Source: Asticcacaulis sp. UBA2476 (lineage in GTDB: Bacteria; Pseudomonadota; Alphaproteobacteria; Caulobacterales; Caulobacteraceae). From it: a stretch of DNA of 34,715 bases. Where the stretch lies: assembly GCA_002342035.1 (NCBI GenBank), contig DDPE01000037.1:1-34715 (forward strand), in the 5' to 3' direction. A program made the position numbers and the translations under genes. Positions 9,194 to 15,974 of the stretch are shown here, one piece after another (within the stretch, counting starts at the first letter, position 1; each line of letters opens with the position of its first letter). The notes below the pieces were generated by a model. It worked only from the letters and a program-made list of their open reading frames with translations. It searched no databases and was not told the DNA's origin.

Positions 9194-9231
9194 AGAGCAA
9201 ATTTCGATCATATTGGATCGTAATTTGCTCT
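9194..9231. repeat. Palindrome AGAGCAAATT...AATTTGCTCT
   Basis: Ten-base outer arms (9194-9203 and 9222-9231) are perfect inverted copies, with a CGATC/GGATCG inner arm. On the + strand the palindrome is followed by GG and seven T residues (9234-9240), so it could serve as an intrinsic terminator in that direction, though no + strand gene ends here. It lies immediately upstream of the phospholipase C start and beside a second palindrome. Confidence 0.75.
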
Positions 9232-9255
9232 GGTTTTTTTAGTGGTGCTCGCATC

Positions 9256-9289
9256 GATCCATCAAGTGATTCCACTTGATGGGAAAACG
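9256..9289 (+). repeat. Dispersed 34-bp palindromic repeat, copy 1
   Basis: The core CATCAAGTG-ATTC-CACTTGATG (9260-9281) is a perfect 9-bp inverted repeat followed by GGAAAACG. The reverse complement of 20894-20927 matches it at 32 of 34 positions. The two differences are a G-to-A in one arm and the pairing C-to-T in the other. Confidence 0.85.
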
Positions 9290-9335
9290 TTCTAACCCCA
9301 AGCCATAACCTCAGCCTTTGTCATATTGGTGACGA

Positions 9336-9614
9336 TCAGGCCGCGTTGGATTTTTTATCCGTATCGGCTTTGGTCACCGGTGCCTCATCGAAGAACGACG
9401 GGTGGTGCTGACGGATATCGTCCAGCCACACTTCGACCTGTCCGGCTTTCAGGGCAAAGGGCGAGGTTTTTTTGGCGAAAAGGTCTTTAAAACGGCGCTT
9501 GGCGGGCATCAGACGCACCGCCTCATGAGGGCCGCTCTCGCGCATCAGTTCACGCAAAATCTTGCGCGTGGCCGTCAGCTTTTGGGCAGATTTCATGATG
9601 GCACTAAGGTTCAT
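9336..9614 (-). CDS. Hypothetical 92-aa protein coupled to the Ntn-hydrolase gene
   Basis: I do not recognise a family. The protein is basic, probably helical at its N-terminus (residues about 1-30, MKSAQKLTATRKILRELMRE), and has no signal peptide or membrane segment. It ends in a charged Lys/Asp tail. Its ATG overlaps the stop of the upstream 431-aa gene (ATGA), which implies translational coupling and a shared task, for example as a regulator or adaptor of that protein. Nothing else in the sequence tells what it does. After its stop come about 100 bases with two palindromes, then the phospholipase C gene on the same strand. Confidence 0.72.
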   Translation of the reverse strand: MNLSAIMKSAQKLTATRKILRELMRESGPHEAVRLMPAKRRFKDLFAKKTSPFALKAGQVEVWLDDIRQHHPSFFDEAPVTKADTDKKSNAA

Positions 9615-10906
9615 GTCTTGGCTCCGTCGCGATAGGTCTGATAGCGGCCACGTTCCATGCTGAGGATCGAGATCGGTCGCGCCACGCTGGCCTCCCTCAT
9701 CAGTTCATGCTCAATCACCGGCAGTTCCATGAACTTTTGGGCATAGTCGGCTAAGATACCGGCATTGGCTGAATCCAGCAATGGTCCCAGCTTAGAGCTT
9801 ACCCGGTGCCAGCGCTCCATGCGCGCCACATGCAGGCCGGCGTGCGGGGCCATTTGGGCGATCGGGCGCAAGGTTTTCACCAACTCATCGGACAGTTTGC
9901 GATTTGACTGGCCGATACTACCGCCGATTTCCTTGATGACCGCCAGCAGGATATCTTCGGTGGCGTGCAGGGCGTGGTGCTCATATTCCGGCATGGCCCC
10001 GGTCAGGAAGGCGCGCGTCAGGTCGTCCTGAGCATAGGTTTCAACAATAACGGGCTCTGAGGCCGCACTGGGGCTGTCGCTGCGCAGGATACGGTATTTC
10101 AGCGTGCCGCCAAACGCGCCGATAAACTCCATCGACACCATGGCGGGCAGGGCATCTGCCGCCCCGAAACCCGCGATCACAAGGCCCGTCGTATAGCCAT
10201 AGGTATGTTCGGGCAGCCACTCCAGCAGCAGGGATTCCGCAGCCAGTTTCAGCACCTCACGCACCAGCGATTCCGGATACTGCGCCCCCTCAAAAATGCG
10301 GCCCATTTCCTCGCTTAAGGTCGTGCCGATATGGGCATAGATATAGTCGGTCAGGGCTTGTCCGGCCTCGATCCGGCGGCGGGGCAGGGGATCGCGGGTC
10401 TTACCCGTGTGATCGGTGGCCGTGATCGGATCGACCGCCTCAAACAGAATATCCTCACGCAGAGCGCTTAAGGCGCGGGTGGCGATATCGGCATGGACGG
10501 GACGGGCGAACTCCCAGCCCAGCTTGACCATACCCGCCGCATAATCGAGCAGAAAGCCACGGATATAGGCCGAAAAACTCTGCTGTTCGGCGTTGGCATG
10601 GGGCGTCAGGCCAAGGCCTGAAATATCGGAAAGACCCGCAATCATCGCCTTGGCATAGGCCTTGACCGAGCCGATATCGGGTTTGTGCTGAAGTTTAAAC
10701 TGGCCGAACACCGTCTTCCAGGGCAGGCCGCCAAAATCGCCGCCACCATAGATCATGGCCGCTATCGGCCCGCTGTCATCGATGACAAAGATCTTTTCGA
10801 CGCCGGATTGTGAGACGCGGTAAGCCTCGCCGTCGGAAATGGTGACCGCGCTGTCGGCCCCCATAACGACGGCCTCAAGATTCATCAATAAAACTTCGCT
10901 GGTCAC
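9611..10906 (-). CDS. Predicted proteasome/HslV-like Ntn-hydrolase fold protein, 431 aa
   Basis: The N-terminus reads MTSEVLLMNLEAVVMGADSAVT. After Met removal Thr becomes residue 1 and Asp falls at residue 17, the same spacing as Thr1/Asp17 of HslV and proteasome beta subunits. A Lys at 37 in GVEKIFVI could match the catalytic Lys33, and AAMIYGGGDFGG resembles the glycine-rich strand after it. I recall a large family of uncharacterised bacterial proteins with this AADSAVT start, sometimes annotated HslV-like. At 431 aa it is about twice the size of HslV, so it carries a long unassigned C-terminal region. The GTG start at 10906 has a strong GGGGGAG site five bases upstream. It is co-translated with the 92-aa gene. 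Peptidase activity is inference; a storage or scaffold role is possible. Confidence 0.75.
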   Translation of the reverse strand: MTSEVLLMNLEAVVMGADSAVTISDGEAYRVSQSGVEKIFVIDDSGPIAAMIYGGGDFGGLPWKTVFGQFKLQHKPDIGSVKAYAKAMIAGLSDISGLGLTPHANAEQQSFSAYIRGFLLDYAAGMVKLGWEFARPVHADIATRALSALREDILFEAVDPITATDHTGKTRDPLPRRRIEAGQALTDYIYAHIGTTLSEEMGRIFEGAQYPESLVREVLKLAAESLLLEWLPEHTYGYTTGLVIAGFGAADALPAMVSMEFIGAFGGTLKYRILRSDSPSAASEPVIVETYAQDDLTRAFLTGAMPEYEHHALHATEDILLAVIKEIGGSIGQSNRKLSDELVKTLRPIAQMAPHAGLHVARMERWHRVSSKLGPLLDSANAGILADYAQKFMELPVIEHELMREASVARPISILSMERGRYQTYRDGAKT

Positions 10907-10987
10907 GAAAACTCCCCCGCCGTCCCCATATGGTTAATCAACCACAGACATGGCCAAAAGGAAAGCGGGGCCGCACACAACTGGCAT

Positions 10988-11018
10988 GAAAAAACCCCGT
11001 CACCTGCGGGTGACGGGG
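10988..11018 (-). terminator. Intrinsic terminator after rplT
   Basis: A perfect GC-rich stem (CCCCGTCACC / GGTGACGGGG, 10995-11018) is followed on the minus strand by six T residues. It lies about 25 bases past the rplT stop and separates the ribosomal operon from the Ntn-hydrolase genes. Confidence 0.9.
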
Positions 11019-11043
11019 CTTAATCTCAATCTTTTCAGATCAA

Positions 11044-11406
11044 TTACGCAGCTTGCAGAGCGGCGCGAACCTTATCGGCAATGGCCTTGAAGCCATCGGC
11101 GTCGTGCATCGCGATGTCCGACAGAACCTTACGGTCGATTTCGATCTCAGCTACGGTCAGGCCGTGGATGAACTGCGAATAGGTGTAACCTTCGATCCGT
11201 GCAGCGGCGTTGATGCGCTGAATCCACAGAGCGCGGAAGTTGCGCTTCTTGTTGCGACGGTCACGGTACGCATATTGACCGGCCTTATCGACGGCGGCCT
11301 TAGCGGTGCGGATGGTATTCTTGCGACGGCCGGAAAAACCCTTAGCCTGGGCCAGAACTTTTTTGTGTTTGGCGTGTGAAGTTACGCCTCTTTTAACGCG
11401 AGCCAT
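11044..11406 (-). CDS. rplT: 50S ribosomal protein L20
   Basis: Large-subunit protein needed for early 50S assembly, binding 23S rRNA. The 120-aa product begins MARVKRGVTSHAKHKKVL and contains the family signature KAKGFSGRRKNTIR-like segment (here AKGFSGRRKN) and FRALWIQRINAAAR. It follows rpmI by 14 bases and ends in a strong terminator. In many bacteria L20 represses its own operon by binding the leader RNA; I cannot demonstrate such a site here. Confidence 0.98.
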   Translation of the reverse strand: MARVKRGVTSHAKHKKVLAQAKGFSGRRKNTIRTAKAAVDKAGQYAYRDRRNKKRNFRALWIQRINAAARIEGYTYSQFIHGLTVAEIEIDRKVLSDIAMHDADGFKAIADKVRAALQAA

Positions 11407-11420
11407 GTTTCAGGTTCTCC

Positions 11421-11618
11421 TTAGGCGTAGGGCATGTAGGATTTGATCTTGATGGTGTCGGCATCCGACATCACCTGCGTACCGCGGTTCTGGCGAATGT
11501 ACTTGCCATTGTGCGAGATCAAACGGTGGCGCTTACCGGCAACGCCGGCCTTTACCTTGCCCGAGGCCGTGAAACGGAAACGCTTCTTGGCGCCCGATTT
11601 CGTCTTCAGTTTTGACAT
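11421..11618 (-). CDS. rpmI: 50S ribosomal protein L35
   Basis: Small basic 65-aa ribosomal protein beginning MSKLKTKSGAKKRFRFTASG, the standard L35 start, with SHNGKYIRQNRGTQVM further on. It is the first gene of an rpmI-rplT operon. Unlike the common arrangement, infC is not directly upstream but about 4.3 kb away (15975-16508). The 128-base leader (11619-11746) should hold its promoter; on the minus strand it contains TTGCCA and, 17 bases on, TAATGA, a weak candidate. Confidence 0.97.
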   Translation of the reverse strand: MSKLKTKSGAKKRFRFTASGKVKAGVAGKRHRLISHNGKYIRQNRGTQVMSDADTIKIKSYMPYA

Positions 11619-11746
11619 TTCATATACAGCGGGATTAGCGCTGTCCTCTTATTAGAAGGAACGCCCGCCAAGGCATGTCATGGGCCCGGCGAACTTGGGA
11701 AGGCGGGTCATTACAGGATAAGGACTTTGATGGCAAGCGGAGTCTT

Positions 11747-13063
11747 TTACCTGATCCCCATCTTTTGTGCCGCCTTATCAACCTGAAGCGCCATCCACGC
11801 GGCAGGCAGGCATAAGACCGCGCCAAACAGGATCGGTGCGTCCGGCCCGAACCGGCTGAACAGGAACCCGGCCAGGATCGGCCCGATTATGCGCGCGACC
11901 GCCCCCATCGACATATTGAACCCCAGCATCGCGCCCTGACGGTCAGGCGGGGCGGCTTTTGAGATCAGGGCCGAGATATTGGAAAAGACGACCGCTTGCC
12001 CCACCGTGCCGAACATGACGATCGGGGCAATCAGGATCGCCCACTGGTTGGCCCCCTGAAGGATAAAGCTGGCCCCAAACACCGCAAGTCCGCCCGCCAT
12101 AACTTTCGCTTCGCCGTAAAGCCGGACCAACCGGCGTGTGAGGACGACCTGCATCAGGGCGGCGGTGATGCCAATGCACAGGAATATCATGCCGATATCC
12201 TGCGGGCCCCAGTTGTAGCGGTGCTTGGCCCACAGAGCGAAGATCGACTCCAACCCTGCGAAGGCCCCCATATAACAAAGGGTGGCGATGATCACGCGGC
12301 TGATGACCGGATTGGCGCGGGCTTCGCTGAACGCACCCAAGAAATTGGGGGCCTGAGCATGGCTCTTGGGGCGGCTTTCCTTGACGAACAAAATGACGCC
12401 CAAGGCGGCAAGCCCCGCCATAACGGCGGCGGCATAAAGCGGCAGGGCATAGACCTCATCGCCGGAATTACCGGCATCGCGCGCCAGCACCCCGCCGATA
12501 AACGGCCCGATGATAAAGCCCAATGAGAACGCTGCCCCCAGCAGGCTCATGCGTGACGCCCGCTGATGAGGTTCGGACATGTCGGAAATATAGCCCTGAA
12601 TGGTCGAGATATTGCCCGACCCCAGACCGCTCAAAAACCGGATGAAGATCGCCAGCCAGATATTGCCGCACAGAGCCAGGGCTACATAGAACAGGACATT
12701 AGAGGCGGTGGTCACCAGCAGCACCGGCTTGCGCCCCAGCCGGTCGGACAGCCAGCCCCACAAAGGCTCGGCAAAAAACTGCCCCAGACTATAGGCCGAA
12801 AACATCAGGGCGACCTGAAACGGCCCGGCGTTGAGATGCTCGGCAAAAAATGGCAGCAGCGGCATGACGATGCCAAACCCGACCATATTGACGAACACCA
12901 CCGAAAACAGCGCCACCAACGCGCCATTATCGCGCAATCCGTCCCGGATACCTTTGAAAAAAGGCGGTTTGGGCGCGTGAAGGGGTTGGGTCGGCGAGGA
13001 GGCGCCCGCATCGGAAACCAAACGCGTTTCCGGTTTTTCGGGCAGGGGTACAGGGTTCGACAT
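11747..13063 (-). CDS. MFS transporter, TetA/multidrug-efflux type
   Basis: A 438-aa inner-membrane protein with about 12 hydrophobic segments after a Pro-rich cytoplasmic N-terminus of about 45 residues. The loop 2-3 motif GWLSDRLGRKPVLL is the major facilitator signature A, and the motif C region GAAFSLGFIIGPFIGGVLA is typical of drug:proton antiporters of the TetA/MdtG group. The substrate cannot be named. I chose ATG 13063 because the frame upstream begins only with a TTG at 13102 and the extension is not conserved-looking. It is divergent from the SOS-controlled polymerase, sharing a 164-base intergenic region. Confidence 0.92.
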   Translation of the reverse strand: MSNPVPLPEKPETRLVSDAGASSPTQPLHAPKPPFFKGIRDGLRDNGALVALFSVVFVNMVGFGIVMPLLPFFAEHLNAGPFQVALMFSAYSLGQFFAEPLWGWLSDRLGRKPVLLVTTASNVLFYVALALCGNIWLAIFIRFLSGLGSGNISTIQGYISDMSEPHQRASRMSLLGAAFSLGFIIGPFIGGVLARDAGNSGDEVYALPLYAAAVMAGLAALGVILFVKESRPKSHAQAPNFLGAFSEARANPVISRVIIATLCYMGAFAGLESIFALWAKHRYNWGPQDIGMIFLCIGITAALMQVVLTRRLVRLYGEAKVMAGGLAVFGASFILQGANQWAILIAPIVMFGTVGQAVVFSNISALISKAAPPDRQGAMLGFNMSMGAVARIIGPILAGFLFSRFGPDAPILFGAVLCLPAAWMALQVDKAAQKMGIR

Positions 13064-13175
13064 AGGGCCACTTTGCAGTATGGGGCGGCGGACTATAGAC
13101 AATTTGACCGCAGATGCGAGGGCATTTGATGGAGGCGTTATGTACGCCGGGACGAAGCATATGGCCAGACATGAC

Positions 13176-13206
13176 TTGACATTATTTGAATGTTCTTGAT
13201 ATGTTC
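13176..13206 (+). promoter_or_regulatory. Promoter with LexA (SOS) box for the Y-family polymerase
   Basis: TTGACA at 13176-13181 and TATGTT at 13200-13205 are 18 bases apart. Overlapping the -10 is GTTC-TTGATAT-GTTC (13192-13206), a perfect match to the alphaproteobacterial LexA box GTTC-N7-GTTC. LexA bound here would block RNA polymerase, so the gene should be induced by DNA damage. Confidence 0.85.
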
Positions 13207-13227
13207 TATGGTGAAAGGTGCAAGAAC

Positions 13228-14508
13228 ATGCCCGCAGTCAGCCCCGAAGACGATATAAATTCGAGTAACCTCAACTGGTTATATCTCGACATGAATTCCT
13301 ATTTCGCCAGTGTCGAGCAGCAGGACGACGTGCGCCTGCGTAACCGTCCGATGATCGTGGTGCCGGTGACGTCGGACTATACCTCAGCCATTGCCGCCAG
13401 CTATGAGGCCAAGGCGCTGGGGATTAAAACCGGCACCAGCGTCAAGGAGGCGCGGGCGCTGTGTCCGGCGATTCAGATCAGGGAGGCGCGGCCGGATCGC
13501 TATGTTCAGGTGCATAACCGGATATTGGAAGAGGTTGATCGCACCCTGCCGATCGAAAAGGTCTGCTCGATTGACGAGGTCGCCTGCCGGCTGACGATGG
13601 GGCAACGGCATGAGGCCGCAGCGCGCGCCCTGGGCTACCGCATCCAGCAAAATATCATGGCTAATATCGGCGAATGTCTGCGGTCGTCTATTGGGATTGC
13701 GCCGTCGCGTATGCTGGCCAAGACGGCGGCGGATATCGTGAAACCCTTGGGGCTGACCGTTTTGCGTCAGGACGACCTGCCGGGGAAGTTGCTGGATCTG
13801 AAGCTCAATGATCTGCCGGGTGTCGGGGCATCGATGAACCTGCGGCTGAACAAGGCGGGCGTGTTCACGGTGGCGGAACTGTACGCCCTGCCTGCGCCGC
13901 GTCTGCGTCAGATCTGGGGCGGGATCGGTGGAGATAATTTCTGGTACAGCCTGCACGGCATCGACCCGGCGGAGGCGGATACTATCCGAGGTTCGATCAG
14001 CCATTCCCATGTGCTGGCCTCTGATTTGCGTCCGATCGAGGCGGCGCGCGGCGTGGCGCGGCGGTTGGTGGCCAAATGCGGGTCGCGGTTGAGGCGCATG
14101 GGCTATAAGTGCGGCGGCTTGCACCTGTCGATCCGCGCGGACAGGGGCGATGGCCGCGCTCAGGCCGAGGCCCATTTCGATGTCACCGCCGACAGTTTTC
14201 GGATGATCGAGGTCATGGACGGTCTGTGGCGGCACTGTGCCGCTAAGCTGAACAGCCCGCGCGTGAAGAAGGTGTCGATCACCTGCACGCGCGTCATCCC
14301 GGCTGATCTGCCGCCTGACCTGTTTGGATGGACGCCGGAAGGGGCCGAAGATGCCCGTCATATGCGAGTGCTAAAAGCGCTGGATGGGCTTAACCAGCGT
14401 TACGGCAAGGACGCCGTCACCATCGGGCCGCGCACCAAGGTGCATGGTTTTGTGGGGGCGAAGGTTGCATTCAACAGGATACCCGAAAACGCCGAATTCT
14501 GGGAGTGA
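13228..14508 (+). CDS. Y-family DNA polymerase, often mislabelled ImpB
   Basis: Translesion polymerase of the UmuC/DinB superfamily. The 426-aa product has catalytic acids D21 in LYLDMNSYFASVEQQ and D116/E117 in CSIDEVACRL, a helix-hairpin-helix segment (LNDLPGVGASMNLRLNKAG), and a little-finger domain from about residue 240. The SIDEVACRL form marks a branch distinct from classical DinB (SIDEA..D) that databases often call 'type VI secretion protein ImpB', a misnomer. The start is set at ATG 13228 with AAAGG nine bases upstream, because the frame's first ATG at 13186 lies inside the promoter and LexA box. It stands alone, without imuA or dnaE2 neighbours. All catalytic residues appear intact, so I expect an active, damage-inducible enzyme. 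Confidence 0.92.
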   Translation: MPAVSPEDDINSSNLNWLYLDMNSYFASVEQQDDVRLRNRPMIVVPVTSDYTSAIAASYEAKALGIKTGTSVKEARALCPAIQIREARPDRYVQVHNRILEEVDRTLPIEKVCSIDEVACRLTMGQRHEAAARALGYRIQQNIMANIGECLRSSIGIAPSRMLAKTAADIVKPLGLTVLRQDDLPGKLLDLKLNDLPGVGASMNLRLNKAGVFTVAELYALPAPRLRQIWGGIGGDNFWYSLHGIDPAEADTIRGSISHSHVLASDLRPIEAARGVARRLVAKCGSRLRRMGYKCGGLHLSIRADRGDGRAQAEAHFDVTADSFRMIEVMDGLWRHCAAKLNSPRVKKVSITCTRVIPADLPPDLFGWTPEGAEDARHMRVLKALDGLNQRYGKDAVTIGPRTKVHGFVGAKVAFNRIPENAEFWE

Positions 14509-14687
14509 AAATCGCGGTCTTTGGCCGATTAATACGCAGTCTGCGCTGGCAGGTACCTAAATGTACCTTCGGCGCTTGCCGGCTATTACTCGTCTCAAAT
14601 CTCACGATTTTCAGGCCGGTGATTAGATGCGGATGATGACCTGTGATCCGGAGTCTTGCATTTTGGTTAATCCAATATGCCCGCGCT

Positions 14688-15293
14688 TTACTTTGGCATA
14701 AGCGCCAAAAGACGCTTATATTCAGTTTCTCCACCGCAGGCGAAAACATTCGCTTCCGGGTCTGGCGCTATTAAAAGCGCCGCTACACAGGCCTCCGCTA
14801 CCAGAATGGTGTCCGGGCTCATAGAGGAGGAGGTCCGATAAGAATAGCCCGTATAGTTTTGAGGGCCCCTCCCGGAGGTGGTGAAGGAATGAAATCCTTG
14901 TCCACTTATATACTTTTTATCCTCCAAATAACGTGCGGGTTTTGATGAGGGTCCGGTTACGTTTGGTGGTGATTTAGAGGAAGAGGGGCGGTCAAAAGAA
15001 TTACCGGCTTTCCTAATCCATTTTTTGGCGTTTTTTTCCTGTCCGGCGCCCATCCGTCCAGCCTTCAGCGCCAGTCCATACATAAGTTTGTCACGGGCAT
15101 AGCCTTTACGGGCTCGCTCTTCTAAGTCAGGCATGGGCTCGACCAGAGCACTTTCAACAAAACTTACGGTTTCCGCCAGTTTAAGCTTTAGGCGCTCTGC
15201 CGGTTCCAACTCGTCGGCGTGAACGGGATGTCCTATCGCTGCTCCCACCGAGAGCGCCAGCACAAGATTGCTCAACAAGAAAAATCGGATCAT
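14688..15293 (-). CDS. Hypothetical secreted protein (201 aa)
   Basis: No family recognised. A clear Sec signal peptide (MIRFFLLSNLVLALSVGAAIGHPVHADE, cleavage likely after HPVHA) points to the periplasm. The middle (residues about 45-85) resembles a single Sel1/TPR-like helical repeat (ERARKGYARDKLMYGLALKAG), followed by a Ser/Pro-rich low-complexity stretch (about 100-150). Two Cys near the C-terminus (ACVAALLIAP and VFACGGETEY) could form a disulfide. ATG 15293 is chosen because GGGGGAG lies just before it and it begins the signal peptide; the longer frame from 15344 is not supported. A good promoter lies directly upstream. Confidence 0.8.
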   Translation of the reverse strand: MIRFFLLSNLVLALSVGAAIGHPVHADELEPAERLKLKLAETVSFVESALVEPMPDLEERARKGYARDKLMYGLALKAGRMGAGQEKNAKKWIRKAGNSFDRPSSSKSPPNVTGPSSKPARYLEDKKYISGQGFHSFTTSGRGPQNYTGYSYRTSSSMSPDTILVAEACVAALLIAPDPEANVFACGGETEYKRLLALMPK

Positions 15294-15305
15294 AAGTCTC
15301 CCCCA

Positions 15306-15344
15306 TAAGGTAAAATCATAATACCTTAAAACATACACTGACAA
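15306..15344 (-). promoter_or_regulatory. Promoter with operator-like inverted repeat
   Basis: On the minus strand TTGTCA (15344-15339) and TATGAT (15320-15315) are 18 bases apart. An inverted repeat TAAGGTA-N9-TACCTTA (15306-15328) covers the -10 element, as a repressor site would. It should drive the secreted-protein gene starting at 15293. The regulator is unknown. Confidence 0.5.
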
Positions 15345-15479
15345 GCCGTCGCCTCTACCTAGCAGGGCATTCCGGTCAACATCAGCCGCTTAACATGGCG
15401 CCATCTGAAGCAAATTCCCTAGTCTATTAAGTCTGACGCATTTAATATCTCATCTAAACTGAAGACTTTTTTAGAGGGC

Positions 15480-15830
15480 TCAGAGGCGGATAACATACGA
15501 TTTCAGCGTGGTTTCAACCACTTCCCAGATGCCGGTAAAGCCGGGGCGGATAACGAACTGGGATCCGGCGGTAAGCGTCACCGATGCCCGGCCGTCTTCG
15601 TGCAGAACGGAGACGCCCTCAAGGAGGGTGCAGAACTCCCATTCGTCGTAATTGATGCGCCAAGATCCCGGCGTCGATTGCCAGTACCCGCTGAACACCG
15701 TTTCATCGTCAGACGTCTCTAAGTTCCACGTCAGATGCTGCGGATTGCCGGAGACTATCCGCTCAGGCAAAGGCCCGCCCACTTCCGGCTCCGGCAACGT
15801 ATTACGATCAAACACCAGCAGCTTAGACAT
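15480..15830 (-). CDS. Cupin domain protein (DUF861/EutQ-like)
   Basis: A single-domain cupin of 116 aa. The conserved beta-barrel pattern is visible: ETVFSGYWQSTPGSWRINYDEWEFCTLLEG followed by VTLTAGSQFVIRPGFTGIWEVVE, which is characteristic of the DUF861 group (cupin_3). The usual metal-binding His residues are not obvious, so it may bind a small ligand rather than catalyse. ATG 15830 has GGAG six bases upstream; the ATG at 15842 is part of that site's context. A 13-bp hairpin with a T-run lies just before the ribosome site. It sits downstream of infC on the same strand, but two hairpins between them make co-transcription doubtful. Confidence 0.85.
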   Translation of the reverse strand: MSKLLVFDRNTLPEPEVGGPLPERIVSGNPQHLTWNLETSDDETVFSGYWQSTPGSWRINYDEWEFCTLLEGVSVLHEDGRASVTLTAGSQFVIRPGFTGIWEVVETTLKSYVIRL

Positions 15831-15843
15831 AAACGGCTCCATG

Positions 15844-15874
15844 AAAAATGCCTCAGCATTTATGCTGAGGCATT
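15844..15874 (-). terminator. Hairpin plus T-run in front of the cupin gene
   Basis: A perfect 13-bp stem (AATGCCTCAGCAT at 15847-15859, copy at 15862-15874) is followed on the minus strand by TTTT. It is a strong intrinsic terminator and ends about 14 bases before the cupin start codon. It may end infC transcription or attenuate the cupin gene. Confidence 0.75.
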
Positions 15875-15940
15875 AAACATAAAAGCGAAAATTTTCGCAG
15901 GGCCGCCCCAAGAAAAATTTTCTCAATATGATGGGGGGCA

Positions 15941-15968
15941 CATGGGGGGAGGCTCGTCTCCCCCCATG
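15941..15968 (-). terminator. Stem-loop directly after infC
   Basis: CATGGGGGGAG and CTCCCCCCATG pair perfectly (11 bp, 6-base loop) within 35 bases after the infC stop. No T-run follows at once, so termination efficiency is uncertain; it could also protect the mRNA 3' end. Confidence 0.5.
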
Positions 15969-15974
15969 AATGGT

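Noticed and set aside
14509..14687. Structured RNA or terminator between polymerase and secreted-protein genes
   Set aside because: Small inverted pieces exist (GGTAC...GTACC; GAAAATCG...CGATTTTC), but no T-run or known RNA core supports a call.
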